Position numbers and translations under genes: made by a program
Notes under the pieces: model-generated
What the model was told of the DNA's origin: nothing
Database searches by the model: none
What the model saw: only the letters and a program-made list of their open reading frames with translations
Assembly (NCBI RefSeq): GCF_900109195.1
Contig: NZ_FNZG01000001.1
Span: forward strand, 620,001-684,000
Length of the DNA: 64,000 nucleotides
Origin: Pseudooceanicola nitratireducens
GTDB lineage: Bacteria > Pseudomonadota > Alphaproteobacteria > Rhodobacterales > Rhodobacteraceae
Direction: 5' to 3'
Shown here: one piece after another, positions 50,394 to 59,660 of the stretch
Numbering within the stretch: position 1 is the stretch's first letter
Layout: the number at the start of each line of letters is the position of its first letter

Positions 50394-51745
50394 CCGACAC
50401 CACCACTCGCGCGGCCTCGTCCGCGCTGTACCGCGCCGTCTGGCGCTGGCATTTCATCGCGGGGCTGCTGGTCCTGCCCTTCGTGATTATCCTTGCCGTG
50501 ACGGGCGGGATCTACCTGTTCAAGGACGAGATCAACAACGCAGCCTATCGCGACCTGCGGGTCGTCGCGCCCACTGACGGCCCGGCACAACCCGCGTCGC
50601 AGATCACCGCCAATGCGCTGGCCGCCCATCCCGGCACGCTGAAAGCCTATCATCCCGCCCCGGCACCGGACCGCACGGCCGAGGTGAAGATCCTGGGCGA
50701 GGACGGGTTGAAGAACTCGGTCTTCATGAACCCCGCGACCGGAGAGGTGCTTGGTACGCTTTGGGATGCCGGGGCCTCGGGCAGCCCGGCGATGCATGTC
50801 GTGCGCAAGCTGCATTCGCTTGAATACGTCGGCTGGTTCGGCAACCGGGTGATCGAGGCCGTCGCGGGCTGGATGGTGCTGTTGACTGCCTCCGGCGTCT
50901 ACCTGTGGTGGCCGCGCGGCAAGAAGGTCGGCACCGCGACGATCAAGGCCAAGAAGGGGCGACCCTGGTGGCGGGACCTGCATGCTGTGACTGGAATTTA
51001 TACCGCCGGGTTCATCGTCTTCCTCGCCATGACCGGGCTGCCCTGGTCGAAGGTCTGGGGCGGGTATTTCTACGACAGCGCCTATGCCCTGGGTCTGGGC
51101 ATGCCGGATGGCTATTGGTCGGCCTATCCGTCCTCGACCGTGCCAGCGGGCGAGGCGCTGGATCGCACGCCCTGGATCATGGAGAAACAGGCGATGCCCC
51201 AATCGGCGGCGGCCAACGGCGTGCCGGCCGGGATCGATCAGGTGGTCGCCACGGTCGAAACGCTCGGGATCGCGCCGGGCTATGCGCTGAACATGCCGTC
51301 CGGGGACACGGGCGTCTTTACCGCATCGGTCTATCCGGACGACATCACGCAAGAGAGGGTCATCCACCTGGATCAATACACCGGTGAGGTCCTTTATGAC
51401 GCCACGCTTGCGGACCTCGGGGCGCTTGGCTGGGCGGCCGAATGGGGTGTCTCGATCCACATGGGGCAGGCCTTTGGGCTGGCGAACCAGCTGATCCTGT
51501 TGCTGTCCTGCGTTGCCATGGTGGTCATGTGCGTTGCGGGTGGTGTGATGTGGTGGAAACGGCGGCCCTCTGGTGCGCTTGGCGTGCCGCAGATCCCGGC
51601 GGACTGGCGCATTCCGCGCACCCTGTTGGTCATGGCGATTGTGGCCGGTGTCTTCTTCCCGCTGGTCGGGCTGACGCTGATCGTCCTTGCCGTTATCGAG
51701 GGAGGCGTGCACCTGCTGTCGCGTGCCAAGTTGCGCGCGGCCTAG
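50390..51745 (+). CDS. PepSY-associated transmembrane protein (PiuB-like)
   Basis: 451-residue inner-membrane protein with four helices: FIAGLLVLPFVIILAVTGGI, VAGWMVLLTASGVYLWWPRG, VTGIYTAGFIVFLAMTGLPW and LILLLSCVAMVVMCVAGGVM, plus a last pair near the C-terminus (IPRTLLVMAIVAGVFFPLVG). Large periplasmic PepSY-type loops lie between. Conserved His residues flank the helices (WRWHFIAG, RKLHSLEYVG, RDLHAVTG, SIHMGQAFG), as in members thought to bind heme and reduce ferric-siderophores. The start at 50390 is coupled to the short ORF upstream. Confidence 0.9.
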   Translation: MTDTTTRAASSALYRAVWRWHFIAGLLVLPFVIILAVTGGIYLFKDEINNAAYRDLRVVAPTDGPAQPASQITANALAAHPGTLKAYHPAPAPDRTAEVKILGEDGLKNSVFMNPATGEVLGTLWDAGASGSPAMHVVRKLHSLEYVGWFGNRVIEAVAGWMVLLTASGVYLWWPRGKKVGTATIKAKKGRPWWRDLHAVTGIYTAGFIVFLAMTGLPWSKVWGGYFYDSAYALGLGMPDGYWSAYPSSTVPAGEALDRTPWIMEKQAMPQSAAANGVPAGIDQVVATVETLGIAPGYALNMPSGDTGVFTASVYPDDITQERVIHLDQYTGEVLYDATLADLGALGWAAEWGVSIHMGQAFGLANQLILLLSCVAMVVMCVAGGVMWWKRRPSGALGVPQIPADWRIPRTLLVMAIVAGVFFPLVGLTLIVLAVIEGGVHLLSRAKLRAA

Positions 51746-51805
51746 CGGCCCGGACCGTCCCGCCATCGCGGGGCGGTCCATATCATGCGGCCAGTGCCTG
51801 CCGCA

Positions 51806-52837
51806 TCACGCCGGATGTTCGGGTGGAAGATCCTCGGGCTTGGCAGCCCCGTCGAAAAGGGCGCGCCAGGCGCTCAGGGTCGGCGTCTCTCCGTCCTCAC
51901 GCGCGGCCTGACGGATGGCGATCCGCACGGCGGCCCGCATGTGCCGCCCCGGGGGCGGGGCAAAGACATCGGGTTGACTGCCCGCTGCGATCAGATCCCG
52001 CACCAGCGCCTTCAGCTCGGCCTGCCCGGAGGGGGCCCAGTCCCGGAACAGCGCCTGGAACGCGGCAAAGGCCGCGGGATCCCAGGGCTTGTCCCGACCC
52101 AGCTGATCCGAAAGCGCGCTTGCCGGATGCAGACCCGCGACTGGCACCAGCCCGTCCGGGATCGGCGTGTTGGCGGAATGTGTTCGTCCCGTCGCCATGA
52201 GTTTCGGCAGGATATGGGTGTGCGGCCCGACGGGGGATTTGCCGCCCGTGTCCGGCCCGCCGATTTTCTGGAACACCTCGACCCGGCCGATGCGGGTCAC
52301 GGCGATACGGTGAGGATGGGCGGCCAGGATTGCGGGCATCGCGGGGTTGCCTGGCGTGAACAGCGACTGTCCCTCGGCCTGTGTCAGGACGTCGATCAAC
52401 TGCGGGTCATCGGTGCGGATGCAGAAATCGACCTGAGGCTGGTCAAGCCCCATGTCGAACAGCATCGCACCGCGATGTTCCGGCAGCAGCGCACCATGAT
52501 CCGGCCCAAGCGCGGTCAGGACCTTGTGGCGTGACATGCGCGCCGCCGCCTCGGGCAGGCACAGCGCAACGCTTTGCCCCCATCTGTCGGGCTTCGGGCT
52601 AAGGGTTTCATAGGCCACCGCCGTGCAGTCCGTCAGATCGGTAAAGGCCACGCCGCCGCGATCGGTGACCCGCGTGAAGACGTCGGGCCAAAGCGCACCG
52701 GGGTCCCCTTCGACCTGGTGGAATTCGGCAATCGCACCGAAGGACCCCATGGACCAGCCGGTCTGCCGGTCATTCAGCGCGGTCAGGATCACCTTGCCCA
52801 GTTCATGGGATGTTTCTTTGGGGTGTCCATCAGGCAT
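51806..52837 (-). CDS. DUF6925-type conserved protein in the cobalamin operon
   Basis: 343 residues, soluble, no signal peptide. I recognise it only as the conserved protein that follows cbiZ in Rhodobacterales (DUF6925-like; the assignment is from memory). Visible stretches: GKVILTALNDRQTGWSMGSF, GAIAEFHQVEGDPG, SVALCLPEAAARMSRHKV, and GGKSPVGPHTHILPKLMATG. The last, with two His around a Thr, could bind a metal or cofactor. It overlaps the end of cbiZ by eight bases and is the last gene of the riboswitch-controlled operon, so a role in corrinoid use is likely. Confidence 0.75.
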   Translation of the reverse strand: MPDGHPKETSHELGKVILTALNDRQTGWSMGSFGAIAEFHQVEGDPGALWPDVFTRVTDRGGVAFTDLTDCTAVAYETLSPKPDRWGQSVALCLPEAAARMSRHKVLTALGPDHGALLPEHRGAMLFDMGLDQPQVDFCIRTDDPQLIDVLTQAEGQSLFTPGNPAMPAILAAHPHRIAVTRIGRVEVFQKIGGPDTGGKSPVGPHTHILPKLMATGRTHSANTPIPDGLVPVAGLHPASALSDQLGRDKPWDPAAFAAFQALFRDWAPSGQAELKALVRDLIAAGSQPDVFAPPPGRHMRAAVRIAIRQAAREDGETPTLSAWRALFDGAAKPEDLPPEHPA

Positions 52838-53483
52838 ACTGCCGTCGCCGGTTGTCGATAATCCAGTCGCGCGCGCCCGCCAGAACGGCGGCATAGGTGG
52901 CGTGGCCGATGGCCTCTCCTATGTCGGTGTGCAGGCCTGTGTAATCCGCCGGTCCGCGGGGCGCGGCCATGGCGATGCAGTCGGTGCCCGTGCCGGTTGC
53001 GCGGCCCGTCGGCAGGTCGACGCCTGCGTCGATCACGGCGGCGGTCCGGGCCTGGGCGATGATGGTCAGCGCCTCGATCATCGCCTCGGTGGTCAGGCCC
53101 CGGTTCAGACGGACGGCAATGTTGATCGTGCCCCAGGACTGCGCGCTGCGGTCCAGCCGCGTGCCAACCCGTTCGGCATTCGAAAGCCCCACGGTGGCAA
53201 CCGCGATGGCGCGGGTTGTTCCGGCCTGGGCGTCCCTTTGCACATGCGATGCGATGCTGCGCGAGGTCAGGAAACAGACGGCATCCGTGGCACCGCGCCC
53301 GGCCAGCTGCTGCGCCAGCCAGTCGCGCGCATCAAGGCGGGGCGGCAGATCGGCATTGCGAACCTCGCGCCACAGGATCCGGCGGGCGGTGACGAACCCG
53401 GGCCGATGCGGCGCATGGCTCAGCACCTGCATCTCGGCCCCGAGGTCGAAATCCAGCCAGGGCGCGGAATGCACGACCGTCAT
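52830..53483 (-). CDS. cbiZ: adenosylcobinamide amidohydrolase CbiZ
   Basis: Removes the aminopropanol side chain of adenosylcobinamide or adenosylpseudocobalamin so that the corrin ring can be rebuilt into cobalamin; R. sphaeroides is a known user. 217 residues. Family features: VLSHAPHRPGFVTARRILWR, the repeat of small residues in VATVGLSNAERVG, GTINIAVRLNRGLT, and GTGTDCIAMAAP with HTDIGEAIGHATY. The start at 53483 overlaps the btuD stop; the longer frame to 53642 lies inside btuD. Confidence 0.9.
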   Translation of the reverse strand: MTVVHSAPWLDFDLGAEMQVLSHAPHRPGFVTARRILWREVRNADLPPRLDARDWLAQQLAGRGATDAVCFLTSRSIASHVQRDAQAGTTRAIAVATVGLSNAERVGTRLDRSAQSWGTINIAVRLNRGLTTEAMIEALTIIAQARTAAVIDAGVDLPTGRATGTGTDCIAMAAPRGPADYTGLHTDIGEAIGHATYAAVLAGARDWIIDNRRRQYA

Positions 53484-54229
53484 CGGATCACCTGCGTCGG
53501 CTGGAACACGGGGCCGTCGGGCGTGTCGGCGTGAAAGGCCCGGATGTGAAAGGCGCGGGCCATAAGGTCGTCGGTCAGCACCTGCGCCGGCGGGCCGTCG
53601 GCCAGTATCCCGCCCTTGACCAGCAGGATCAGCCGGGTGCAATGGCGGGCGGCAAGGCCCAGATCATGCAGCGACAGGATCACCCCATGGCCGTCGCGGG
53701 CAAGGCCCGCAAAGGTGTCAAGCGTTGCGATCTGATGTTCCGGATCCAGCCCGGCGATCGGCTCATCCGCCATCAAAAGGGGTGTTTCCTGCGCCAGGGC
53801 CCGGGCGATCAGCGCGCGGGCCTGTTCGCCGCCCGAAAGACGCGTCGCGGTGCGGTTGCGGAACGGGTCAAGGTCCATCCGCGCGATCGCGGCGTCCACC
53901 GCAGCCCGGTCGGCCACGGTTCCGCGCTGGCCATGGGGCATACGGCCCAGGGTCACCAGCGCCTCGACCGACAGGGCCCAGGCGATTTCGCGCGATTGCG
54001 GCATCCACGCCGCCTGCCGCGCGCGCAGAACGCGGGGCAGGGCAGCCAGGCTGGATGCGCCCTGAGAGGGGATCAGCCCAAGCGCCGCGCGCATCAGGGT
54101 CGATTTGCCCGCGCCATTGGGGCCGATCAGCCCGACCAGTTCCCCCTGGCCAACGTCGAAAGAGACATCGCGCAGGACAGGCCGACCGCGCAGCGTGACG
54201 GACAGGTTCTTGACCGACAGAAGGCTCAT
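53480..54229 (-). CDS. btuD: cobalamin/iron-type ABC transporter ATP-binding protein
   Basis: 249-residue ABC ATPase of the FecE/BtuD group. Walker A GPNGAGKSTLMRAAL, Q-loop in QAAWMPQSREIAW, signature RLSGGEQARALIARAL, Walker B LLMADEPIAGLD and switch His in ILSLHDLGLA. It energises import of the corrinoid through BtuC. It overlaps both neighbours by four bases. The symbol is based on the B12 riboswitch and cbiZ context. Confidence 0.92.
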   Translation of the reverse strand: MSLLSVKNLSVTLRGRPVLRDVSFDVGQGELVGLIGPNGAGKSTLMRAALGLIPSQGASSLAALPRVLRARQAAWMPQSREIAWALSVEALVTLGRMPHGQRGTVADRAAVDAAIARMDLDPFRNRTATRLSGGEQARALIARALAQETPLLMADEPIAGLDPEHQIATLDTFAGLARDGHGVILSLHDLGLAARHCTRLILLVKGGILADGPPAQVLTDDLMARAFHIRAFHADTPDGPVFQPTQVIR

Positions 54230-55209
54230 ACCGGGGTCCTCCCCGTGCGCCAGACCAGGTGCAGGAAGAAGGGCGCGCCAACCAGGGCGGTCAGCACGCC
54301 AAGCTTCAGGTCACGCCCCGGCAGCACGACTCGAACCGCGATATCGGCGGCCAGCAGCATCGCCGCCCCGCCTAGCGCCGAGGTGATCAGCAAGGGCCCG
54401 GGCCGCGCGCCGACCAGGGGGCGCAGCACATGCGGTACGATCAGCCCGATGAATCCGATGGCCCCGGCCACCGCCGTGCCCGCGCCGACGACACAGGCCG
54501 TACCCAGAACCACTTGCCAGCGCAGCCGGACAAGGTTGATCCCCATGGAGGCGGCGGCATCTTCGCCCAGGGTCAGCGCCTCAAGCGGGCGGGCCAGCGG
54601 CAGAAGAAGCGCCCAGCCGACCACCATGATCGGCAGGGCCAGCCAGACATGCAGCATCGACCGGTCAGTCAGCGACCCCATCATCCAGAAGACGATTTCG
54701 TTTGCGGCAAAGGGGTTGGGCGAGAGGTTCAGCACAAGCGAGGTCAGCGCCCCGGCCATGGCGGAAATCGCGATCCCCGCAAGGATCAGTGTCAGCGACC
54801 CGCCGCGTGGCCCGGCCAGCGCCAGCAGCAACAGGACCGCGATGACGGCCCCTGCCAGGGCCGAGAACGGCAGCGCCAGCGCAAAGGCGGCCGAGAGCCC
54901 GGTCTGGATCGACAGAACCGCACCAAGCGCCGCCGAGCCGGACACCCCGATCAGCCCCGGTTCCGCCAGCGGATTGCGCAGATAGCCCTGCATCGCCGCC
55001 CCCGCCAGCCCGAGCGATGCGCCGATGGCCACGGCCAGGATCATGCGGGGCAGGCGGATTTCGCGCATCACCAAAGTCAGCGGGCCCTCATCGCCGGCAA
55101 CAAGGGCGCGCAGGCTTTCCACGGGACCCACGCCCGCCGGTCCGATGACCAGCGAGGAAAGGCAAAGCACCACGATCAGTGGCACGAGGATCAGCATCAG
55201 GGGTTTCAT
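54226..55209 (-). CDS. btuC: FecCD-family ABC permease, cobalamin type
   Basis: 327 residues, about nine to ten helices. Diagnostic segments: MREIRLPRMILAVAIGASLG, LAGAAMQGYLRNPLAEPGLI (the family's QGLxxNPLAxPxxLG region), and GAIGFIGLIVPHVLRPLVG (contact with the ATPase). Membrane channel for corrinoid import across the inner membrane. Four-base overlap with btuF and btuD. Confidence 0.94.
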   Translation of the reverse strand: MKPLMLILVPLIVVLCLSSLVIGPAGVGPVESLRALVAGDEGPLTLVMREIRLPRMILAVAIGASLGLAGAAMQGYLRNPLAEPGLIGVSGSAALGAVLSIQTGLSAAFALALPFSALAGAVIAVLLLLALAGPRGGSLTLILAGIAISAMAGALTSLVLNLSPNPFAANEIVFWMMGSLTDRSMLHVWLALPIMVVGWALLLPLARPLEALTLGEDAAASMGINLVRLRWQVVLGTACVVGAGTAVAGAIGFIGLIVPHVLRPLVGARPGPLLITSALGGAAMLLAADIAVRVVLPGRDLKLGVLTALVGAPFFLHLVWRTGRTPV

Positions 55210-56096
55210 TCGGCCTCCATCCGGCGGCGGGTGTTTCGCATGTCGTCAATCGCCCGCAGCACGTGCGGGGTGCCGCAGATCCAGTCGCGATCCGTCAGCA
55301 CGGCCCCGACCGAGGTATTGCGCAGCGCCTGAACGGCGGGATGATCCAGAACCTCTTCGGATCGTGACGCACCGGGGTAGGGGCGGCCGGTGATCACCGC
55401 CTCGGGCTGTGCCATCGCCAGAACCTCAAGCGGCAGATGCCCGCCCGAGGGCAGCCCGGCCTCGGCCGCGATATTGGTGAACCCGGCGGTGGCGATGATC
55501 TCTCCGGCCAGGGTCTTATCGCCCGAGGTATAGCCGTTGGCGTAATACAGCGCCGCGCGCGGGCGGCGGGCGACCTCATCACGCAGGGCGGTGAGGCGGG
55601 TGTTGAAATCGGTCACCGCCGCTTCGGCAGCGTCCATGCGCCCAAGGGCTGTGCCCATCTCGCGCAGCCGGTCGGGAATGTCGTCCAACCCATAGGCCGG
55701 GCGCAGGATCACGACCCGAACGCCCAGCCGGCGCAGCATGTCCACCGTTGCGCGGGTCGAAAAGCTGCCCGCGATGACCAGATCGGGCTGCATCAGCCAG
55801 ATCTCCTCGGCCAACCCGCGATTGATGCGATAGGCCTTGGCGTCCTCGGCCATGGCTGACCCGCGCGGGTCGGCGGCCAGGTGGCTGACCGACAACAACT
55901 GGCCCGGCGCGGCCAGCATCATCGCCAGCTGATCAGTGCAGAGGTTCATCGAAACGACCCGCTGCGGTTGGACGGGCAGGGGCACCGCCGAGGGCTCCAT
56001 CGGGGCCGCGTGACCCTGGGCGGACGCCGGTCCGGCCAGGGCGATCATCGCGGTCAGAGCCGCCAGTAGGGTGCCTATCCTGCCCATCCTGCCCAT
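55206..56096 (-). CDS. btuF: periplasmic cobalamin-binding protein (BtuF-like)
   Basis: 296 residues with a signal peptide (LLAALTAMIALAGPASAQG). Type III periplasmic-binding fold: PQRVVSMNLCTDQLAMMLAA, EIWLMQPDLVIAGSFSTRAT, LPLEVLAMAQPEAVITGRPY. The Asn-Leu-Cys-Thr-Asp motif near the N-terminus is common in BtuF-like proteins of alphaproteobacteria. It starts 7 bp after btuB and delivers the corrinoid to BtuCD. Confidence 0.88.
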   Translation of the reverse strand: MGRMGRIGTLLAALTAMIALAGPASAQGHAAPMEPSAVPLPVQPQRVVSMNLCTDQLAMMLAAPGQLLSVSHLAADPRGSAMAEDAKAYRINRGLAEEIWLMQPDLVIAGSFSTRATVDMLRRLGVRVVILRPAYGLDDIPDRLREMGTALGRMDAAEAAVTDFNTRLTALRDEVARRPRAALYYANGYTSGDKTLAGEIIATAGFTNIAAEAGLPSGGHLPLEVLAMAQPEAVITGRPYPGASRSEEVLDHPAVQALRNTSVGAVLTDRDWICGTPHVLRAIDDMRNTRRRMEAE

Positions 56097-56103
56097 CCTA
56101 ACC

Positions 56104-57978
56104 TCAGAAGCTGGAGCTTAGCCCAACATAGACCGTGCGGCCGCGCGATGCGTAGCCCCAGCTGTCGGAATAGGCCGTGTCGAAAAGGTTCTCGACCCGG
56201 GCCGTCAGACGCAGGTTCGCGTTGACCTCATAGCTGGCCGCCACATCGACTGCCCAATAGTCCGGCAGCTGTGCCGTGGCATAGGACCCGAAGTACCGCG
56301 TGTCGAAATTGCCCGCGACATAACGTGCATCCGCCGAAAGGGTGCCGCGCCCGCCAAAGGTGGTCAGGGTCGCGCCAAGCGCCAGTTCATGCTTGGGGCG
56401 GCGCACCTCGACCGAGCCATTGGGGTTGGTCGCGTCCAGATAGGTATAGCCGAACCGCAGGTCCAGATCCTCGGTCGCGGCAAAGCGGCCCGAGATCTCG
56501 ATGCCCTGACGTTTGCTGTCGCCGGCCTGGTTGGCATAGCTGTAGGTCGTCGGCCCCGTCTGCACGGATGTGATTTCGTCGGTCAGGGTTTCGTTGAAAT
56601 AGGTCACATCCACGAGGCCGCGCCCTTCGGCAAAGGGAACCTCGACCCCGATGTCGAAGGACCGGTTGCGTTCGGGGTTCAGCGCCGGATTGCCCAGATA
56701 GGTGATCCCGCTCCAGGTCGAATTTGAATACAGTTCCGAATAGCTGGGGTTGACCACCCCGGTCCCGGCCGAGGCATGCAGCCGCACGCCGCTGTCCATC
56801 TGATAGGACACTGCGGCGTTCCAGGTCACGCTGTCCCCGAAGACCGAGTTGTCGTCATAGCGGGCGCCAAGTTGCAGATCCAACCCACTGTCAAAGCTGC
56901 CCCGGTATTCCAGCGCAAGAGAGTCGTTCTTCCGCGCATAGACCGGGTTCGAGGACGCGCTGTCCGCCTCACGTTCGGCCAGCAGGCTTAGGATGTGGCC
57001 ACCTTCGGACACCGCGCCATCCAGACCGTAGGACAGGCGCAGCTTGGTGGCCTCGCCCTTGGTCACGGTCGGGGTGAAGCCGTTGTAGCCCTGGGCATTT
57101 TCCGTGCGTTCATGGGACAGCCGTCCTGTCAGCCGCCCGCCCAGGGTTTCGTATTCGGCATAGACCTGCATCGTCTTTTCGTCACGGTTGCTGAACTGGC
57201 TGGGGTCGTCCACGACATAGCCAGACGGGGCCGTCGCGCCGCTGTTGGTGTTGTCATAATCGTACCGCTCTTCGGATGTGCGGTAGGTGAAGCCAAGCGT
57301 CAGCCCCTTAGCCACCTCGTAATCCCCGGCAAGGGTCAGGGTCTGGCGGGTGATGCCATCCTTTTCTCCGTCCGCGCCGGAGTAGTCCCAGCCTTCGTCG
57401 TCCCGCTTGGTCGCACCAAGCGACAGCCCGCCGCGATCGTCGCGGAAGGCAACAAACCCCGAAGCCATCCAGCCCGCGCCGTATTCCGCGCTGCCGCCGT
57501 ATTCGAACCCGCCCGTGCCCTTCTTGGTGATGATGTTCACCACCCCGGCCGAGGCGTTGGAGCCGTAGTAGACCGACTGCGGCCCGCGCAGCACCTCGAT
57601 CCGCTCGATGTTGGCGGTTTCCAGACCGGTCAGGATGTATTCGCCGTCACCACCCGCGGCCTCGACCCCGTCGATCAGGATCAGCGTGTGGTTGCCTTCA
57701 CCACCCCGGATCCTGACCTGGGTAGAGCTGTGGCCGGTGCCGTTCACGGAAACACCCGGCACGGCACGCAGCGCGTCCTGCACCGACAGGATGCCGCGCT
57801 CTTCGATCTCTTGCGCGGTGATCACGGACGCGGCCCGGCCATAGCGTGCGGCTTCGATCGGGGTCAGCCCGCCCGAAATGATGATCGGAGACAACGTAAC
57901 GGTGTCTTGCGCGTGCGCCGGTGCCGACAGGGCAACAGCGGAAAGGGCCGCGAAAGCGGCCGGGATGGTCTTGGTCAT
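56104..57978 (-). CDS. btuB: TonB-dependent outer-membrane cobalamin receptor
   Basis: 624 residues. Signal peptide MTKTIPAAFAALSAVALSAP ending AHAQ, a TonB-box-like DTVTLSPIII, a plug domain (SVQDALRAVPGVSVNGTGHS, RGGEGNHTLILIDGVEAAGG, VLRGPQSVYYGSNASAGVVN) and a 22-strand barrel ending RTVYVGLSSSF with the terminal aromatic. It takes up corrinoids across the outer membrane. It is the first gene after the B12 riboswitch. The start at 57978 has GGAAGGGAC upstream. Confidence 0.95.
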   Translation of the reverse strand: MTKTIPAAFAALSAVALSAPAHAQDTVTLSPIIISGGLTPIEAARYGRAASVITAQEIEERGILSVQDALRAVPGVSVNGTGHSSTQVRIRGGEGNHTLILIDGVEAAGGDGEYILTGLETANIERIEVLRGPQSVYYGSNASAGVVNIITKKGTGGFEYGGSAEYGAGWMASGFVAFRDDRGGLSLGATKRDDEGWDYSGADGEKDGITRQTLTLAGDYEVAKGLTLGFTYRTSEERYDYDNTNSGATAPSGYVVDDPSQFSNRDEKTMQVYAEYETLGGRLTGRLSHERTENAQGYNGFTPTVTKGEATKLRLSYGLDGAVSEGGHILSLLAEREADSASSNPVYARKNDSLALEYRGSFDSGLDLQLGARYDDNSVFGDSVTWNAAVSYQMDSGVRLHASAGTGVVNPSYSELYSNSTWSGITYLGNPALNPERNRSFDIGVEVPFAEGRGLVDVTYFNETLTDEITSVQTGPTTYSYANQAGDSKRQGIEISGRFAATEDLDLRFGYTYLDATNPNGSVEVRRPKHELALGATLTTFGGRGTLSADARYVAGNFDTRYFGSYATAQLPDYWAVDVAASYEVNANLRLTARVENLFDTAYSDSWGYASRGRTVYVGLSSSF

Positions 57979-58136
57979 ATCTGTCCCTTCCCTGCGACCC
58001 CGCAAAACACGGGACCCGCATGGCAATGCAAAAGATACCGATGGAAGGGAAATGCCCCGCCGCCGGCGTTGAGATGCCACCACGACGGAAAGGTCCGCAG
58101 CCTCGAACGCGCCCCGCGTCCGGACAAGGTGATCGG

Positions 58137-58310
58137 CGTCGGCAGGTCTCCTGACTTGCGGGTCAATGCTTGGCCGGGTCTTCCCATCCAGCCCTCATGT
58201 TCGGGGCAGGGACAGTGACGTTGTCCGGCTTCGCTCTCCGCTTACAGTTGCGGGGGCAGTCGCGGAATTGGGCCTGAACCCGCACCGCGTTCCCTTTTCA
58301 CCAGACGCGC
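58137..58310 (-). ncRNA. cobalamin (B12) riboswitch
   Basis: On the minus strand, upstream of btuB, the conserved blocks occur in order: GGTGAAAAGGGAA, GGTGCGG, the core CGACTGCCCCCGCAACTGTA, CACTG, GGGAAG, and the B12 box AAGTCAGGAGACCTGCC. Binding of adenosylcobalamin is expected to shut down btuB-btuFCD-cbiZ expression. A leader of about 158 bases separates it from the btuB start and may hold the expression platform. Confidence 0.95.
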
Positions 58311-58742
58311 GAACGTCCGGACCGAAGCAGTGCGGAAGCTATCGACGGCATGCGGCGGCGGCAAGCGCGGATTTCTCCGGGCGCGACAACGTCTGGGCAA
58401 GTGCGGAATTGCAGTGGGGCTGAACCGCTTCTGAGCAAAGGACAAACCGGGCGCGGGTAGGGGGGCGGACCCCGTGAAGCCAAGGATTTGGGGCCGGTCT
58501 GCATCATCCCGAACAGGACGGCGGGGCGGTCGGAACACCGGCCTTGCCGCCCGGAAAGATGCCGGGTGCGAGAATCGGGGTTGCGCAGCGTTTGTGTTAC
58601 AAGATAACAGTATCGATACGTTATAACATAACCAGAGCGGGCTCAGCCCTGCGCGTCTGCACGACAGGCGTGCCGCCACCTGATCCGACCCCACACCCCA
58701 CAAACCCGGCGCTCTTGCGACCGGGACAGGAGGACAATTGCC
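58311..58742. other. divergent control region between the B12 operon and the flavoprotein operon
   Basis: 432 bases. The left part must hold the btuB promoter (minus strand). The right part contains A+T-rich operator-like palindromes at 58596-58632 and a ribosome site AGGAGG before the ATG at 58743. No gene is seen. Confidence 0.6.
58596..58632. promoter_or_regulatory. two GTTA-N5-TAAC palindromes, candidate Zur boxes
   Basis: GTTACAAGATAAC (58596-58608) and GTTATAACATAAC (58620-58632) match at 11 of 13 bases and are 24 bp apart centre to centre. The second is embedded in GATACGTTATAACATAAC, close to Zur (zinc uptake regulator) operators of the form GATATGTTATAACATATC known from alpha- and gammaproteobacteria. 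They lie about 110-145 bp before the flavoprotein start. A COG0523 GTPase in the operon supports zinc control. Confidence 0.55.
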
Positions 58743-59660
58743 ATGATCGATGCCATCGTCATCGGAGGGGCCTTTGCCGGCCTCAGCGCTGCGCTGCAAC
58801 TGGCCCGGGCCAGCCGCTCGGTCCTTGTCGTGGATGCGGGCCAGCCCCGGAACCGGACGTCTCCTGCCGCGCATGGCGTGCCGGGCTGGGACGGTGTGCC
58901 CCCCGCCGACATCCTGGACCGGTTTCGCGCGGATCTGGCGGGCTATCCGACGGTCGGCATCCTTCGGGATCGGGTCAACGGCATCTCGGGCCGCATCGAC
59001 GCGTTTCAGGTCACCCTGGATCAATCCGACCAGGTCGAGGCCCGCCGGATCATCCTGGCACACGGGGTGCGCGATATCTTGCCCGATCTGCCCGGCCTGT
59101 CGGAGGCCTGGGGGCGCACTGTCCTGCATTGCCCCTATTGCCACGGCTACGAGGTCAGAAACCGCCCGCTTGCCGTTCTCGCCGCGGGGCCGATGGTGGC
59201 CCATCAGGCCCATATGCTGCGCGCGGATTGGAGCGATGACGTCACCCTTCTGCGCAATGGAGTTGAAGGTCTGGACAAGGCGGCCCTTCAGGGTGCCGGC
59301 ATCCGGGTCGATGACCGCATCCCGCAGCGCGTGGGCGGGGCTAACACCCTGAAGATTGCCTTCGTCGAGGGGCCAGACATGGATGTCGCCGCCCTTTTCG
59401 TGGCCCCGCGGGTCGATCTGTCGGACACGCCATCGGACGCCCTGGGCGTCGGGCTGGCCGACGGGCCCATGGGCCCCTACGTCCGCACAGGCCCGATGCA
59501 GCAAACCGACGTGCCCGGTGTGTTCGCCGCCGGCGACCTCGCCACGCCGATGTGGAACGTCAACTTCGCCGTCGGTGACGGAGCCCGCGCCGGTACGGGC
59601 TGCCACCAGTCGCTTCTCTTCCCCGATTTCATTCCAGCACTTGAAAAGGAGGCCGCATGA
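58743..59660 (+). CDS. thioredoxin-reductase-like FAD/NAD(P) oxidoreductase
   Basis: 305-residue flavoprotein. FAD loop [20 protein letters not shown], redox-type motif HCPYCHGYE (about 136-144), an NAD(P)-binding middle region without a clear GxGxxG, and the C-terminal FAD motif [20 protein letters not shown]. It belongs to the small two-domain group related to thioredoxin reductase but with CPYCHG in place of the usual CATC. The substrate is unknown. It is the first gene of a tightly overlapping operon; stop and next start overlap (ATGA). Confidence 0.88.
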   Translation: MIDAIVIGGAFAGLSAALQLARASRSVLVVDAGQPRNRTSPAAHGVPGWDGVPPADILDRFRADLAGYPTVGILRDRVNGISGRIDAFQVTLDQSDQVEARRIILAHGVRDILPDLPGLSEAWGRTVLHCPYCHGYEVRNRPLAVLAAGPMVAHQAHMLRADWSDDVTLLRNGVEGLDKAALQGAGIRVDDRIPQRVGGANTLKIAFVEGPDMDVAALFVAPRVDLSDTPSDALGVGLADGPMGPYVRTGPMQQTDVPGVFAAGDLATPMWNVNFAVGDGARAGTGCHQSLLFPDFIPALEKEAA

